Shown here: positions 48,783 through 61,138 of the stretch, one piece after another | How positions within the stretch are numbered: the first letter of the stretch is position 1 | How the letters are laid out: every line of letters starts with the position of its first letter | NCBI GenBank assembly: GCA_949152475.1 | Contig: OX424561.1 | Span: forward strand, 20,144,481 to 20,208,480 | Source: Terebella lapidaria | Lineage: Eukaryota > Annelida > Polychaeta > Terebellida > Terebellidae | Direction: 5' to 3' | DNA: 64,000 bases | Notes under the pieces: generated by a model | What the model was told of the DNA's origin: nothing | What the model saw: the letters and a program-made list of their open reading frames with translations, nothing else | Database searches by the model: none | Made by a program: the position numbers and the translations under genes

Positions 48783-51340
48783 ACTCCCCCGCTCTAACGA
48801 AAAAACAACAACAACATGTTACACTCTGTTCATTCGCGATATTAGTGATGCACACTTCTAAAATCCATGACATATTAGTTCTGTTCTATGCCTTGTCAAA
48901 TTGTGAATGGTTCACTGTTCTGGCAATTACACAGCTCAGTCCAGACTAGATTATTTTGTCTGCAAGAGCATTGGCATGAACATTTTGTTGGTTGAATCAA
49001 TGTCGGTGGGTACACAGTAGCATCGGGTCACTTGAAAAACTGCTTCTGGAGCTGATGCTTCTTTGACACCACAGACAACATCTTGCCATCTTGCATTTGC
49101 CATCTAAGCATGAAGGGGTCTGTAATCAGTGGGTTTGGGACAGGACTAAGTCACGGATTTTAGAATTGTTACAGAGTAACACCCAATCGAGGATTGTGCT
49201 TGTGTTCATGCAGAGGTCAGAAGTCCTTGCTCCTCAAATCGTCCACGTGCGGAGGTGGTCGCTGGTGCTTTGTAGTGTTGTTGCCACATGCGGACGTCTC
49301 CGATGCAGAGGTCACTTCTCTGTGGAGGTCACATCTCTGTGAAGGTCACTTCTCTGCAGAGTCACATTGCCTGGGCCCTGGCCCTTGTGGGTCTATAGAG
49401 GAGGTATCCCTCTGCGGAGGCAGTTGCGGAGTAATCATTACAAGCAGAGAGCAGTGTTTGAGACTTGTTCATTTATATAGCTTAGACGAAACCAAAATTA
49501 TTGTAGCGTGGTGACTCCGTAGTCCACACATCCTCCAGACTTCCCTCATCTGCAGAGTCAGCGTCGCCTGTGGAGATGTTCTTCCTCAGCTCTACGGATG
49601 CAGAGTCAATGTCATTTGCAGAGACTGCACGTCTACGTGGTCTTCCTTCAACTCCATCTTCATTTTCCCACGGGAAGAGACGGTGGCCTTGTCATGTGCT
49701 GTAATGCAAGTTGGCCAGGGTTCATGAAATTGTAGGGTCGAGGACCAGATTCATGATATTGAAATGGTGACCCACACTTTTACCGTTGACATTTCCCTTG
49801 AATCACTTGAAGTGAAGTCTCATTCTTGACTTTGATTGGGGAGGCAGTTGAAGTCTAAATCCAGCCCTCGCTTTTCTGAAGGAAGCAGAACCATTTCATG
49901 GCGTATCTCCGTTGGCTATGGTGTTTTCTTGTGACTGATGTTCCTAATGTTCGTCCCAGTGTCCAGAGTTGTAGGCACGTCTGTCACCCCGGTGTGAAGC
50001 TGCTTCATTAGACTGGTGTGGGGTTCTTTGAATATCTACCGCCTTCGCCGCCATCGTGACTTCCCACTGATTTCCGGGATGAAAATCATTGTGGATCTCA
50101 CTGTTTGCTGCCTCCTCTCTATTGTGCGATGTCTGGGAGCTCTTTGCAGCCACAACAAACTTCCCTGCAGCATCGAAAATGGCCCTTTGCACCATATCAT
50201 TATAATTTCTTGATCACAGGAAACTCCAGCCAGCACAACAGCGTCGTGAGAAATCCTCCTAGGTAGAGAAGCCACAGAAACCATGCTGGAAGCCTTGACG
50301 ATGCTGGCTGTACTGCCACATCCCTCAAGGCAGAGGTCCCACCTGTCAAGGGCTGGGTCGGCATTGGCTCATCGTCAACCCAGTGCACCCACTCACCCCA
50401 ACCTCTGCAGTGCATTCTGGATCTGTCTGAGGTGCTCGGTGCCGGATCGTCAAACTCCAGCCTAGTTGAGCGCACCCTACCTACCAGGTAGGGTGTGGTC
50501 CAGGTCAACCCGAGCTTTGGTTGAGAATTCGGAAGTACGAATATAGTACCCACATTCCAACTGGGAACTGCCTCTGTGCCGCAGCGGCAGCTTCAAATCA
50601 TGTTCTTTCTTCTGCCATATCATGGCCGCCCTGTTATTTGTGAAAGCATACTTGTGAAAAGCAGCAGTCACGTCCCATACATACTTTATGTACTCGTGAG
50701 AGCTCACAGTCAAGGCTTCCTCCTTTCCCCATGGAACTACTCGAACCATCAGGTCGAGGGGACTGGTCGTCCCTCTGCCAATAATCATCCGATTCGGCAT
50801 GTACCCTGTACTATCACGTATGGAGGCCTGGTATGCAGACGTCACATACCTGGTACATGTATTTCAGCTGGTTATTCCAGTTGTTGTGATGGCCATATAT
50901 CTTTGTGAACAACATCTGGAGGAGCAATGTATAGAATCACCATGCCGTTCGATTGTGGGTGATATGGCCTAGCATAGGTCTCGAACTCCCAATCCATCTG
51001 AAAAGATTCGGGCTGGAGCAGAGCTCCCCATCTGAACTCAAACTCCATGAAGAAAAATCAGCTACCGTCTGGGCCCAATGACCTGGCATTGATTAGGCCT
51101 CTGCCCAATGGATAAAACAGAAGGCCTACCGTATGTGAAGACGAGAGCAGTATGTGACGACTGCCACTCTTCGAGATCAAGCCTATCTCCATCACATGGT
51201 CACCCACTGATGCAGTGCCCATTGGCTGATGCCAGACGATAGTTCGCGGCTTCCGCACACTACTCGGGCAACCTCCACACCACGTCTCCACGTCTTTCGT
51301 CATCCAACATCAATACATCTGCACCTTTATCTTTCAGAGA
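48783..51340 (-). mobile_element. Decayed Ty3/gypsy fragment nested in the 7-kb insertion
   Basis: On the minus strand pieces of integrase run from an H2C2-like zinc-binding segment (WCGGCPSSVRKPRT, near 51280) to the C-terminal region (YQASIRDSTGYMPNRMI, then QPKLGLTWTTPYLVGRV, 50840-50480). About 1.7 kb further on, GCGGGGGAG directly precedes TGTCAGGG at 48783, which looks like a polypurine tract and the edge of a 3' LTR. The far LTR end is not identified. It is old and broken in many places. Confidence 0.6.
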
Positions 51341-51349
51341 GTCTTGCTG

Positions 51350-54300
51350 ACCTTGTCCTCCGAGAGACATATATTTGAGGCTATATACAAGTACATATTC
51401 ATGTATAGGTTTGTCGTAATACCAACCATGCATGCAAGCAGATAATTTGTGGAACTAATTATGCATATACATGATTTGTAGTTCATAATATATTGTCAAC
51501 ATAAATTTGCGAAGAATGATGATTTTGTACTATATAGGTATTCATGCTCACGAAACATTCCATATTGTGCAGAAACCTATTGTCAATTTTGTCATACATT
51601 TGTTTTTTTACATATTCACATTACATAAATCATGACATTAAACTATGTTGACCTGTGCAAAGAAATACACAGAAAAATGGGCTTGCAGGTATGTGTTTCA
51701 GTCCAAATGTCCTATCGCTTATCCATTTCACGTGAAACGCAATATGGTCACCAAGATGGCCACCAAACGGACCTTGTGGAACGAAGTTTTGAGCTGTGAA
51801 TATCAATATTCATTTAGTAGACACTCTTGCATGTCCAGAGATTGTAAAATTGCAAAATAGAAGTATATATCAGCCGGGTGTATGACGACCAGATCCGTCT
51901 GCCCAGTTGACAGTGATCTCACACATCCGTTGATATGGCTCCAGACTTTGTGGTAAAAAACCAATTGGGACCAAATGAAAATGATGGCAACAAGCTTTTT
52001 TATGTCCCAAAGACTATTCAGAACATGTTCAATACATTTGCCAAGATTCTATATGAAATTATGACAACATTAAATTTTTTAACATAACCCGATATACTAT
52101 ATGTGTATGTGTCTCAGATAAACATGAATTAATAGCAATGGTGCTGAAAATTGGTTTTGATGCCGATCTGTGAATGTATTTCTCTGTCGGATCTGATTTA
52201 ATGACCACTAAAAGTAATAGAAGTAGGAGTAAACTTTTTTTAAAAGTTACTACGCAAGGTCAGATGGAAAGGTGTGATAATTTACAATAGAAGAGGTAAC
52301 GATTGATTTTGTGCAAGGATTGAAAAACAAAATGTGTGTGTTTCGCAATTTCAAATAGGCCTATACTGATTAGGATAAACTTTGATGTCATTCACTAGTA
52401 TCTTGCTGTCGAGGTTGTGCGAAACATTCACAAATAAAATACGGTTAAGGTGTGATTGCACGTAACTTACTGGTGACTGCACTGAGGCACTTTTCCATTG
52501 ACTTATAATGTGAAAGTAAAGGTAACAAAATCACCAAAACAATACAATTCCCTGACCTAAAACTTGGCTAGCACAGACACAAATACGCATGGATGATGAG
52601 CCGAGACATGGTTTCATAAATGATATCACGAAAGCTGTGCAATTTGATGATTAGATAAACCATTCTATACGTTTCACCAAAACGAAGATCCGAGTGTTCT
52701 GCTTGACAAGCACTGCTGTTGCATATATTTATTCCTTGTTGTCGTCAAAATAGTGAGAATATCTAGGGCTATACTTTCTGTGAGATGAATACAATGAGCT
52801 GAACATTCATAATCCCAAACACCTCGGTGCACCCGAGTGCATATTACCTGTGAGTTTTACTCACTAGCTATTTGCTGCACATCACAATCCTTTCGCTCGC
52901 ATTGTTGTGAGTGTATTTTGTAGACTGAGAAATAGGTCGGAAAATGAAATATGAAAACGATGAATTTAACGAATTTAACATTGCTTAGTAAGAAACAGAG
53001 TCTCGGTTAGTAATCCTTGATGGCTGAAAATCAGAATGGCAAGGTTTCACGTTGGTTGGAAGTGTGTAAATTCATGAATTTGTTACCTTTATATTTACAT
53101 TATAAGTGAATGGACAGCTGGTCACTGCCAGGTTCATGACGATCACATGCAATCAATCCTTAATGATCTTAACGAAATTCAGTAGATCTTTATGAGCCAA
53201 ATTCCAGTAGTTTTCATACCATGAATTGTAACTAATTCCCGGCCCCTCAGGGCCGGGTATATGTGATTGTCGTTGACCTCACCCTATGTATCTCCTGTCT
53301 TCCGACTCTCTCGGACGACTCTCTTAGATTCAGCATACATTGGTGTTGGTTTCGCGAATTTGCAATAAAAGCCGATAAATTCCGCTAAACTGATTTAAAA
53401 ACACTGCTAATATCACTGTACTAACAATAAGAATTTGAATGACAATGAGAAGTGCTGTTTCAAATTAGTTTTCGGCTGGTATTCGCAAGTGCAATTACCG
53501 ATTCTCCTGCCGGTTATTTTGGAACTTCTCATATTTGAACCGCCCCAGATATAATCACTGCGTTATATAACTACGCCAACGAGTAAAACCATAAGAATAT
53601 GTTGTATTGCAGCGACAGACAGTGATACATTAGGTGTAAGCATTTCAGAGAATAGTTTAAAATTATCTTTTCGAATTATTACAGTTGCATTAGGCCTGTT
53701 AGGCCATTTTTCGTGGGGCGATCAAGCGTGTAGCATAACAAAACTGAAGCATGAGAAATTTTGTTGCTTCACAAGCGCGATCGCCTTTAATAGCCAAGGC
53801 CGCCATAACGAAGCCGTGACGAATCCGTGCTTTCGACCACGGGTACTTAAAAATCAGGCAATAGGTATAACCTTTATTCCAGTTTTATATGAGCCCTGCT
53901 ATGGAATTTTGTACATATGCCTAGGGCCTGTGCAGGAACGGTTAGACATCTATCCATTGTAATACGGCTGTACATATACACTTTAGGTCTATATTCATCA
54001 AATCCTGCCGCCTCTATGTGAATATTTAAACCTATGGTGATGTTTTGGGGCATATTGGGAATGTGAGATTTTAAACTAGAAGATAGTTTCCAGATTCTTG
54101 GGCGACTTATGGAGCAGGAATTTAGTAGGATGTTTTTAACAGAGCTGCCGACGGCTAGGTCCAAAGACTGGCACCGGCGATCTGGCAAGGATACCGTACA
54201 TATAAGTGGACTTGGGGGAGATAAGTTGGCTGAGGGTGTACACGATTTCCTGTTTCATTTACTTTGATGTGACTGATTGTGTGACTTTTTATATGAACTG

Positions 54301-54540
54301 TACAACTATTGTTGTGAGTTATTCATATATAGGCCTATGTGTTGATTGTGTATTGAATTCAGTTTTGTGAGTCCATGGGAAACACGTACACATAAAAGGG
54401 CCGGGGTTTTTTCTGCCATGTTTTCTAAAACATGGCGTTATACTTGTATATTTAATGATATACTATAAGTACTCTAATAATATACATTTGTTAAAGATAA
54501 TGTATCCATGATATCATCTTGGAGATTCCTTGAAAATGAA
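51350..54540. other. Interior of the 7-kb insertion without recognised genes
   Basis: AT-rich DNA with scattered short ORFs. A GC-rich inverted pair CCGGCCC-CTCA-GGGCCGG lies at about 53240-53258. No transposase, LINE or host exon is recognised. Confidence 0.45.
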
Positions 54541-54955
54541 TCTAGTCAACACTGTGTGCAACTGTTGATATCCCGACATTGAATTTTTACCCAAATTTGC
54601 GATTTTGAATTTATGACAAAGCACCTGAGCTCATGGCAGATACCAATTTTCGCCCACCGTAAAGGGGGGCGGGGGTCTCCGTAACCACCCCTCCCCTCCC
54701 ACACGTTCCCCCCGCTCTGTGCTCCGCACCTCGATCCGGACACATATGCTTAGAACCTGCTTCTCGGGCCCAGTCGGCTCTGTTTTGCTACCTAGCGCAG
54801 CCACTCAGCCTGTATCCAGATGCTAAAAATAGCAACTTGTAGTGCGAGCCGGGTAACGAGCCATCCATTTGTACGTGATTCGCATCGAGGAGAACGACAC
54901 GGCCTGCTCACTGCGCCCGTGCCCGCGCCCGCCGAGTACTAATAGCCATCATATA

Positions 54956-57110
54956 CGTATTGCGGTTTGCCGGTTTCAATGGTGATCTCGAATTTGACCC
55001 TCAATGACTTTCAAAGACCAATTGTAGATTTTGTGGAATCTGTCCAGACATTATATTTTGAAATCATGCATAAAGATTCCATAAGTAGGCCTATCTTCGT
55101 GATCTGTATGAATTTCGTTGCCCTTGAATCGCAGGTCTGCTTATGGCGGCCATTACGATTTTTCGACTGATCACACTATCTGTTGACTCATTTGAAATTC
55201 CAGCCATCGATTTTTTTCTCGACTTTCGTTCATTATGGGAACTGGATGGCGTAAACTCTTTAAACACTTCAAGATATACCATAAACATTGGCACATTCAG
55301 ATGGAAAGTCACATACCTTTAGTATCATTTCTGTGACCCAGAATTTGACCTTCAGTGACATTGGATTGTCAAAACAGCAATATTGATGAAAAATAACAGT
55401 TGTTCTTTGAAACTATATATTTTTTCGGTATCTTTCTTAGCCCTTGGACTAACTTTCAATTCGTACCTTCTTTTAACCATTTATCAATGTTTTTAGCTTA
55501 CCGACTCATATGGGTCGATAAACTATTGTCGTGGTTTTTCGTCCGTCCATCGTCCGTCCGGCAAATAACTTTTTTTTTGGCCTTGATGAATTTTTCTGAA
55601 AATTTACCAAAACATTCCTTGAGCTAGTACCCTGAGACGTTTTTTTATTCAATCCTTCTTGCCGATTTGACGGCCGTTTTTGCCGAAAAATTGCCAATTT
55701 TGGACTTTGATGGCCATTTTCTCAAAAACTGTCTGATCAGTTTTGATATTTTTATTTTAAAACATTCCCCTCATGTACCTTTGTCATGTGAATAAGTTTC
55801 GCTGCCCTTGAATCGCCGGTCTACGTGTGGCAGCCATTTTGATTTTTTGACGGGTCTGGGATTTTTTTTGGCCCAAATCAAGTTTTCAGGGATGGGGGGA
55901 GAATTTTTTTTTTCGGGGCCATTGAAAAATGTTTGAGACTTGGAAAATTTCACCCAGTTTTCCTTCATAAGGCCACACCTAATTGTTAAGTTGGTCTGTA
56001 GAATCGCCGCCTATAAAAAATCGAGTTTCATTCACTTTTTTATTTAAAAAAATCGCCGCTACAAATTTTCACGATATCATTTTTTTTTTAATTTCACCGC
56101 CGCCTCCCGTATTTCATCTTAGATTGTTAACAAGAGCGGTTCTATATGAAATTCAGAAAAAAAAATATGGTACTAAGCAGTTTTTTTTCCAGGGAATTGT
56201 ACTATTTTTGGTAATTTCTAATCCCAAGACATTTAATGATACCAATACTTACATCTTTCTCCATTATTTCTCAGCTAGTGCGATCTCTCAATATCCAATC
56301 TGTTCCCTACCTGATTATATAAATTACAATGTACATTCATTTTAATGCCTAGAGAGTAGAGGGCATAATAAAGTATGTATATCTTGCATAGATTTGTCTG
56401 ATTCTTTGTTTGTACGAGTTGGGCAACTTGTGTGCTAAGGTATATACTAGTATGTAAAATCCATTGTAAAAACTCTTAAATGCACATGATTGTGATACGT
56501 GTAATAACACTCTGAGTGGGAACATTTGACCAAAATACCAACCGTATAGAAAATATTCGTTGAAAGTCCGTTGAGCAAAACTTTCTTTGTAGAAATAGTT
56601 TACCGCGTACAGAAAATTATTGTCGAAAATCCATAGAAGAAATATTTAATTGTAAAAAAAAATTCTCCGTATAAATTATTATGATCAAAATTCCATATAT
56701 GAAAAATTTTACTTGTAAAAAAAAGTGTAGAAAATTTTGAGACAAAAATCCATAGACCAACTTTACAAGTTGGTGTGGCCTAGTGGGAGCTGGGCGGAGT
56801 AAACTCATAGAACACTTCAAGATAGAGCCTAAATATTTGCACATTCAAAGGGGAAATCATATATTGCGGTTTGAGTGATGACTTTGAAATTGACCTTCAA
56901 TGACCTTGGAAAGTCAAAACGACATTTTTTGTCGAAAAAAAACGATGAATTTTGGCTTTGGTGGCCATTTTCTCAACATCTATTCAGACAATTTTCTTCA
57001 AAATGCATAAGATTCTCCCTATGTACCATTGTGATGTGTAAAAGTTGTGTTGCCTTCAAATGGCCAGTCTGTGAATATATGTCATTAACGAAAAAAATCT
57101 TTCAAGATGT
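54956..57110. repeat. Cluster of diverged dispersed-repeat copies
   Basis: Several partial copies of one family follow one another: 54956-55200 (right half of the split copy), 55225-55470, 55540-55975 and 56755-57110. Shared blocks are GGGAACTGGATGGCGTAAAC, CACTTCAAGATA, TTTGACCTTCAGTGAC and TTGCCCTTGAATCGC. Coding content is not seen; long T- and A-runs give false ORFs. Confidence 0.65.
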
Positions 57111-57355
57111 AACTTGATTTCGTATTATAGACTGGTCCATACAGGAAATGTGTTTCCGGCAAGATTTACATGTATCCAAAATAGAATTTAAGAGTAGTGT
57201 AACAATGTATATGTTGGAAAATCAATACTCTGTGCAATTCTCATGGTTGCCGGTAAGCTACAGCACCCTTGGTGCTATGTTTTCTTGCTTGAAATATGAG
57301 TATACATGTATAGTATATGTTAGCCTAAGATCAAATAATGATAAATTTTAATTAT

Positions 57356-58690
57356 TGTAACGGGTTTGAACCCTTCTGTGACGTCTTGATGAACCGGTTT
57401 TCTAGGGAGGTGGGTGAGTTGTTGTTTAACCGGAGCTGAAACGGTAAAACTCCGGGAAACTGCTACTGTTGTACGGTTGAACTCCGGCTAGAAGTCTCTA
57501 AGGTTGGTAGCGTGGTCTGGAATGGACCTCTTAACCGTTGCCCGACTGCTAATCTGCAACTGCACCTGTAAAGTAAGGATCCGGAGGCGTTTCCGTCTCC
57601 GGGTACTGCAACTGCTCCGTCGGGAAACCGCTTTACTGCAACAGCTCCGTCGTTTTCCGTCTTACTGCAAACTGCGACTGCGCCTGGAATAAAGAATCCG
57701 GGAACGTTGCCGTTTCCGAATACTGCAACCGCTCTGCCAGGTTCCGCCGCACTGCAATCTGCTCCGGTTGGCTCCGCCTCACCGCCACCTGCGACTGCAC
57801 CTGAAATGGAGTATCTCGGAAGTGTTCCCACTTCCGGTTACCGCAACCGCTCCGTCAGGTACTGCCTCTGCAACTCCGTCGTCCGGTACCGCCTCTGCAA
57901 CTGCTTCGTTGATTTCCACCTCCGTCTCCGTCTCCGACTCCTTCCTCGGTGATCTGGGTTCTTAGATCACCCTAAGACGTCGTTACAACTTGGTCTTAAC
58001 CGACTGTAGTCTTATCTCCCTTTACTCCGTATAACTGTCTTTTCCGGGAAACTAACTTTATTATAACTTCCAGTTCCCTAACGAACACGGAAAAACAACT
58101 CGGTTGAAGTTTTCATGTTTATTTTCCAAGTTCACAGTCGGAAGACTTAACTGCTATCATCTGGATGACTCTATCCGGAACAAGGGAGTACACTGCTATG
58201 GGAGAAGGGGTCTGCACAGGTCGACGTCAGGACACCAACTTCGCCGTCCGCTGTGAAGCGGGGGCTTTTATAGACCTGAGACCCACGTCACGTGACCAAC
58301 CTATTGTGACGTCATAGTCCGCCAAAACACTGATATTTTCCGGATTTCTAAAAACACTCTAGAACCAATCAGTGGCTGACACGTCACCTTTTAAACCGAA
58401 AGCGAGGCTGATCACATGACCTTCCGGAAATAACGTCATTACGTTTTTGTACTCCATTGTTCCGGCTCCGTGTCCGGTTCCGTCTCCGGTTCCGGCTCCG
58501 TCTTCGGCTTTACCGACATCATAAATTACTAGGTTCCGAGACGGAAAACCTTTAAAACATTAACAATACGGAACCGTATGAACCTTTAAACACATATACA
58601 CCCTAATAAACGGTTATTTAACCATAATATCACAAAATACTAACATAATTACCTAGGGGAAACCTTTGGGTACGCCCCAAAACCGTTACA
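57356..58690 (-). repeat. 3' LTR of the zinc-finger gypsy element (1335 bp)
   Basis: It begins TGTAACGG and ends CCGTTACA on the minus strand, the TG...CA rule with short inverted ends. ATTAT flanks it at 57351-57355, one side of a possible 5-bp target duplication. GAAGGGGGAG adjoins at 58691-58700 as the polypurine tract. Inside are CRE, E-box and TATA elements and degenerate ACTGCAACCGCTCCG-like repeats (57540-57960). Confidence 0.85.
58264..58314 (-). promoter_or_regulatory. LTR promoter block: CRE, E-box, TATA
   Basis: On the minus strand TGACGTCA (58314-58307), GTCACGTGAC (58296-58287) and TATAAAAG (58272-58265) occur in that order. A CCAAT box lies further upstream at 58374-58378 (plus orientation). 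This is the arrangement of an RNA polymerase II promoter in U3. Confidence 0.65.
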
Positions 58691-58701
58691 CTCCCCCTTC
58701 C
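58691..58701 (-). other. Polypurine tract of the gypsy element
   Basis: GGAAGGGGGAG on the minus strand directly abuts the TGTAACGG start of the 3' LTR, as expected for the plus-strand priming site. Confidence 0.75.
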
Positions 58702-58965
58702 TTAGACTCTGTTCGTCCCGAACAGAACAATATCACATATATACAAATTGTCAACCGTTAAACTGTCCGTAAAATCAAACACAACTTGTTTCCGTGATCC
58801 GGGTACTGGTACCTCTTAACTAGTTTACCGTCACTGTACCCGGATATCTTGCTTGTTCCGTTTCCCACTTTTTAACTCTTAATTATACTAGAATCCGGGA
58901 AACGGTTCTTCTTTCTTCTCCTTGCGCCGACTTGACTTGCGACGACTTGCGACGACTTGCGACGA

Positions 58966-60825
58966 CTACTGCCCACCAGTATCACGGCGCGAACTGCTCC
59001 CCGACGGCGGACGCGGTGGAAAGGTCTGAGGTACCAACGGTCGTCCGAAGCTTGTCCCTCTGGCATCAACCGGGAGAAGATCCGGATCATGGAGGCTCCA
59101 CTGGGGCGGGACGTAGAACCCATTCCTGAGGCGTTCGTCTCGGATGGACCAATCTGGAATCCGGACGATCTGACGGGTCGGGACGAGACCAAACGGTGAC
59201 TCTCTCTGCTCCATGATCTCCACGTAGACGCCGGAGTCTCTCATCTCGGCTGGCCCCCACTGCTCCGGTCCCCAAAGTACTGCATAGTATCTGGCGTGCT
59301 CCGGGACTGCGGGCGCAAAGACGGAAGCGCTCCGTCCCCCAATATTCACCGGGAAACAATGTGACGGACACGGTTGAGTTGAAGGACCGCCAAACGGGTA
59401 GAATGTGTAGGGTGGACTCTGGGTTGGTGCTCGGACTTGGCTCCTTCCGGACCGCTCACTGGAAGACTGTCGAGGTCGGGTTTCCACCGGAGACAGGATT
59501 CCGGGTGTAGCTCTGGCTTGATCTACCAGGATACTCCTCCGGGCTCTCTGTACGTCCGCATGGCTTCGTTCAGACGCGGAAGACTCTATTCCGTCATCCC
59601 TAGCCGCTGAACTGGTTCTGCTTCCGGCTACTGCTTGAATGGTTGCCGGCAAAGTTCGCTCCGTGGATCCTCGGGTCTCCGTCTCACTGCCAGCTCTGCT
59701 CCGGTTTCCGCCTTCCGTTTTGGTCTCCGGTCTGCCTCCTGATCTGCCAATGGGTCTGCTGTCCGCTCGGCTATCTGCTCTGCTATCTGCTCTATCTGCT
59801 CTGCTATCGACTCGGCTATCTGCTCTGCTATCGGCTCGGCCGCTGGATCTGATTTCTGCTCCGCCTCCGGGCCGGACAATCACACTGCTCACTGCTCTGC
59901 CACTGCTAGTTATTCTCGGAGGTGGACTCCGGAAAAGGTCTTCCTCATCGTCTCGGCTCTGCATTTCCGCAATGTCCGCCACTCCCACTTCTGCCGTTGC
60001 TCCGCTGGAACCTTCCTCCAACAGCCGGAACTTGTAGTCATACACCCCCTTGCCTTTTCCTTTGACGCTGCCTCCGGAAGACTTGGGTGGGGTGTGTCGT
60101 TTCTCCTCTCGACCACGTTCTCCGCCTCGGTCCTTGGCTCGCTCCGGGCTCTCCTTCCTATATTCTCGGCGTTGATGGCGTCCGGATTTATCCGGCGAAC
60201 GGCTGCGACTCCGCTTCTTTCCGCGGTCTCGATCTGCTCCGGTACCTCGAGATGGGTCGGGGCTGTTTTTCCGGGAGGTGTTCCGGGAAGAACTCCGGGT
60301 CACAGGCGGCTTAACCGGCTTCGGGTCTCCTGGTTCCTGCAACTCGTCTTCACTTGCCATGATTTTCAGCTCCGCTTCCTCTTCCGAACTGCTCTCCGCC
60401 TCCGTGGACGAAACGTCGGCTGCTAGTGTGGCCACCGACTGGGTACCGGAACGGTACCGGGTCCGGGACGAAACCGAACCTCCCGACTCCGACTCCGTAT
60501 CCGACAACTGGTCAAGCCGTGTTACCGGTTTCTTGCTTTTCCGTGGGGTCATCTTGGACCGGAGGCTTTTCTCCTCAAACTGCTCTCTGCCCACCCTCAG
60601 TCGAATCGGGTTTGCGTCCATTGCGTGCCGGGACTGCAGATGCTTCTGTGTTCCCTCTTTCCGTCTGCTCCAATGGTCACACTGCGGACAGGCGAAGACG
60701 GTGACTTCACTTGTGTGCTGCTCCGTGACATGCCGGAGCAACGTGTGCTTGCTCTTGAACTCTAGGTTGCAGTCTCCACACCGGTGAGGGCGGGGCTTGC
60801 GGGGTGTTGTCTTTACTTTCGGCAT
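58966..60825 (-). CDS. Accessory ORF of gypsy element: 619-aa C2H2 zinc-finger/RS-rich protein
   Basis: Two fingers at the N-terminus have the spacing C-x2-C-x12-H-x4-H (C16, C19, H32, H37 and C46, C49, H62, H67). A long charged region follows with Ser-Glu clusters, an RS-type stretch (KKRSRSRSPDK near 205) and a run of SRAD repeats around 335-365. The C-terminal third is Pro/Arg-rich. No signal peptide or membrane segment is seen, so a nuclear nucleic-acid-binding role is plausible. Its ATG lies 78 bases downstream of a TATA box. It occupies the place of env between pol and the 3' LTR. I know of no named family for it. Confidence 0.75.
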   Translation of the reverse strand: MPKVKTTPRKPRPHRCGDCNLEFKSKHTLLRHVTEQHTSEVTVFACPQCDHWSRRKEGTQKHLQSRHAMDANPIRLRVGREQFEEKSLRSKMTPRKSKKPVTRLDQLSDTESESGGSVSSRTRYRSGTQSVATLAADVSSTEAESSSEEEAELKIMASEDELQEPGDPKPVKPPVTRSSSRNTSRKNSPDPSRGTGADRDRGKKRSRSRSPDKSGRHQRREYRKESPERAKDRGGERGREEKRHTPPKSSGGSVKGKGKGVYDYKFRLLEEGSSGATAEVGVADIAEMQSRDDEEDLFRSPPPRITSSGRAVSSVIVRPGGGAEIRSSGRADSRADSRVDSRADRADSRADSRADSRPIGRSGGRPETKTEGGNRSRAGSETETRGSTERTLPATIQAVAGSRTSSAARDDGIESSASERSHADVQRARRSILVDQARATPGILSPVETRPRQSSSERSGRSQVRAPTQSPPYTFYPFGGPSTQPCPSHCFPVNIGGRSASVFAPAVPEHARYYAVLWGPEQWGPAEMRDSGVYVEIMEQRESPFGLVPTRQIVRIPDWSIRDERLRNGFYVPPQWSLHDPDLLPVDARGTSFGRPLVPQTFPPRPPSGSSSRRDTGGQ

Positions 60826-60902
60826 TCTGATTCTCTGCTTTGTGTCGATGTTGACTCAGCTACAGCAAACTGCCTTCTGCATCCGGTAACAGCTAACTGC
60901 CC

Positions 60903-60956
60903 CTTTTATAGTCTCTGGAAGTCACGTGACTGGCTTATCTGCTTGATGATTGGCTG
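60903..60956 (-). promoter_or_regulatory. Internal promoter block before the 619-aa ORF
   Basis: On the minus strand CAGCCAATC (60956-60948), GTCACGTGAC (60930-60921) and TATAAAAG (60910-60903) lie in the same order and similar spacing as in the LTR and before the 254-aa ORF. The ATG follows at 60825. Confidence 0.6.
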
Positions 60957-61000
60957 CTCAGCAAACTGCAACTCCTCCTGGTGGTCTTCTTGGATAAATA

Positions 61001-61003
<3 letters not shown>

Positions 61004-61040
<37 letters not shown>
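61004..61040 (-). repeat. 37-base poly-A tract between the two accessory ORFs
   Basis: The tract is A on the element's sense strand, about 100 bases downstream of the 254-aa ORF stop. No AATAAA is seen immediately before it. It may mark the 3' end of a reverse-transcribed mRNA, or be simple slippage. Confidence 0.85.
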
Positions 61041-61138
61041 CCGTGTTGTTGCTGCTAACTGCCACCGCTTCTTCCGTCTCCGCCAAACTGCCAATCGCCT
61101 CCGTCAACCGCTATACTGCCAACCGCCTCCGTCTACTT

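Larger units (their letters stand above)
47996..54947. mobile_element. ~7-kb TIR-bounded insertion with ATCATATA target duplication
   Basis: The left end AGCTTTTAGTAATCGGCGGG and the right-end inverse GGCTATTAGTACTCGGCGGG match at 17 of 20 bases and continue into CGGGCACGGGC-type GC-rich DNA. ATCATATA flanks both sides (47988-47995, 54948-54955). It interrupts an older dispersed repeat whose two halves line up with an uninterrupted copy at 56755-57110. No transposase is recognised. It contains a decayed Ty3/gypsy piece. The 8-bp duplication suits hAT or Zisupton/KDZ-type elements; the family is unknown. Confidence 0.75.

Noticed and set aside
59639-60787. Plus-strand ORFs opposite the 619-aa accessory ORF
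   Set aside because: They are antisense shadows of a GC-rich coding frame; the finger motifs and promoter block are on the minus strand.
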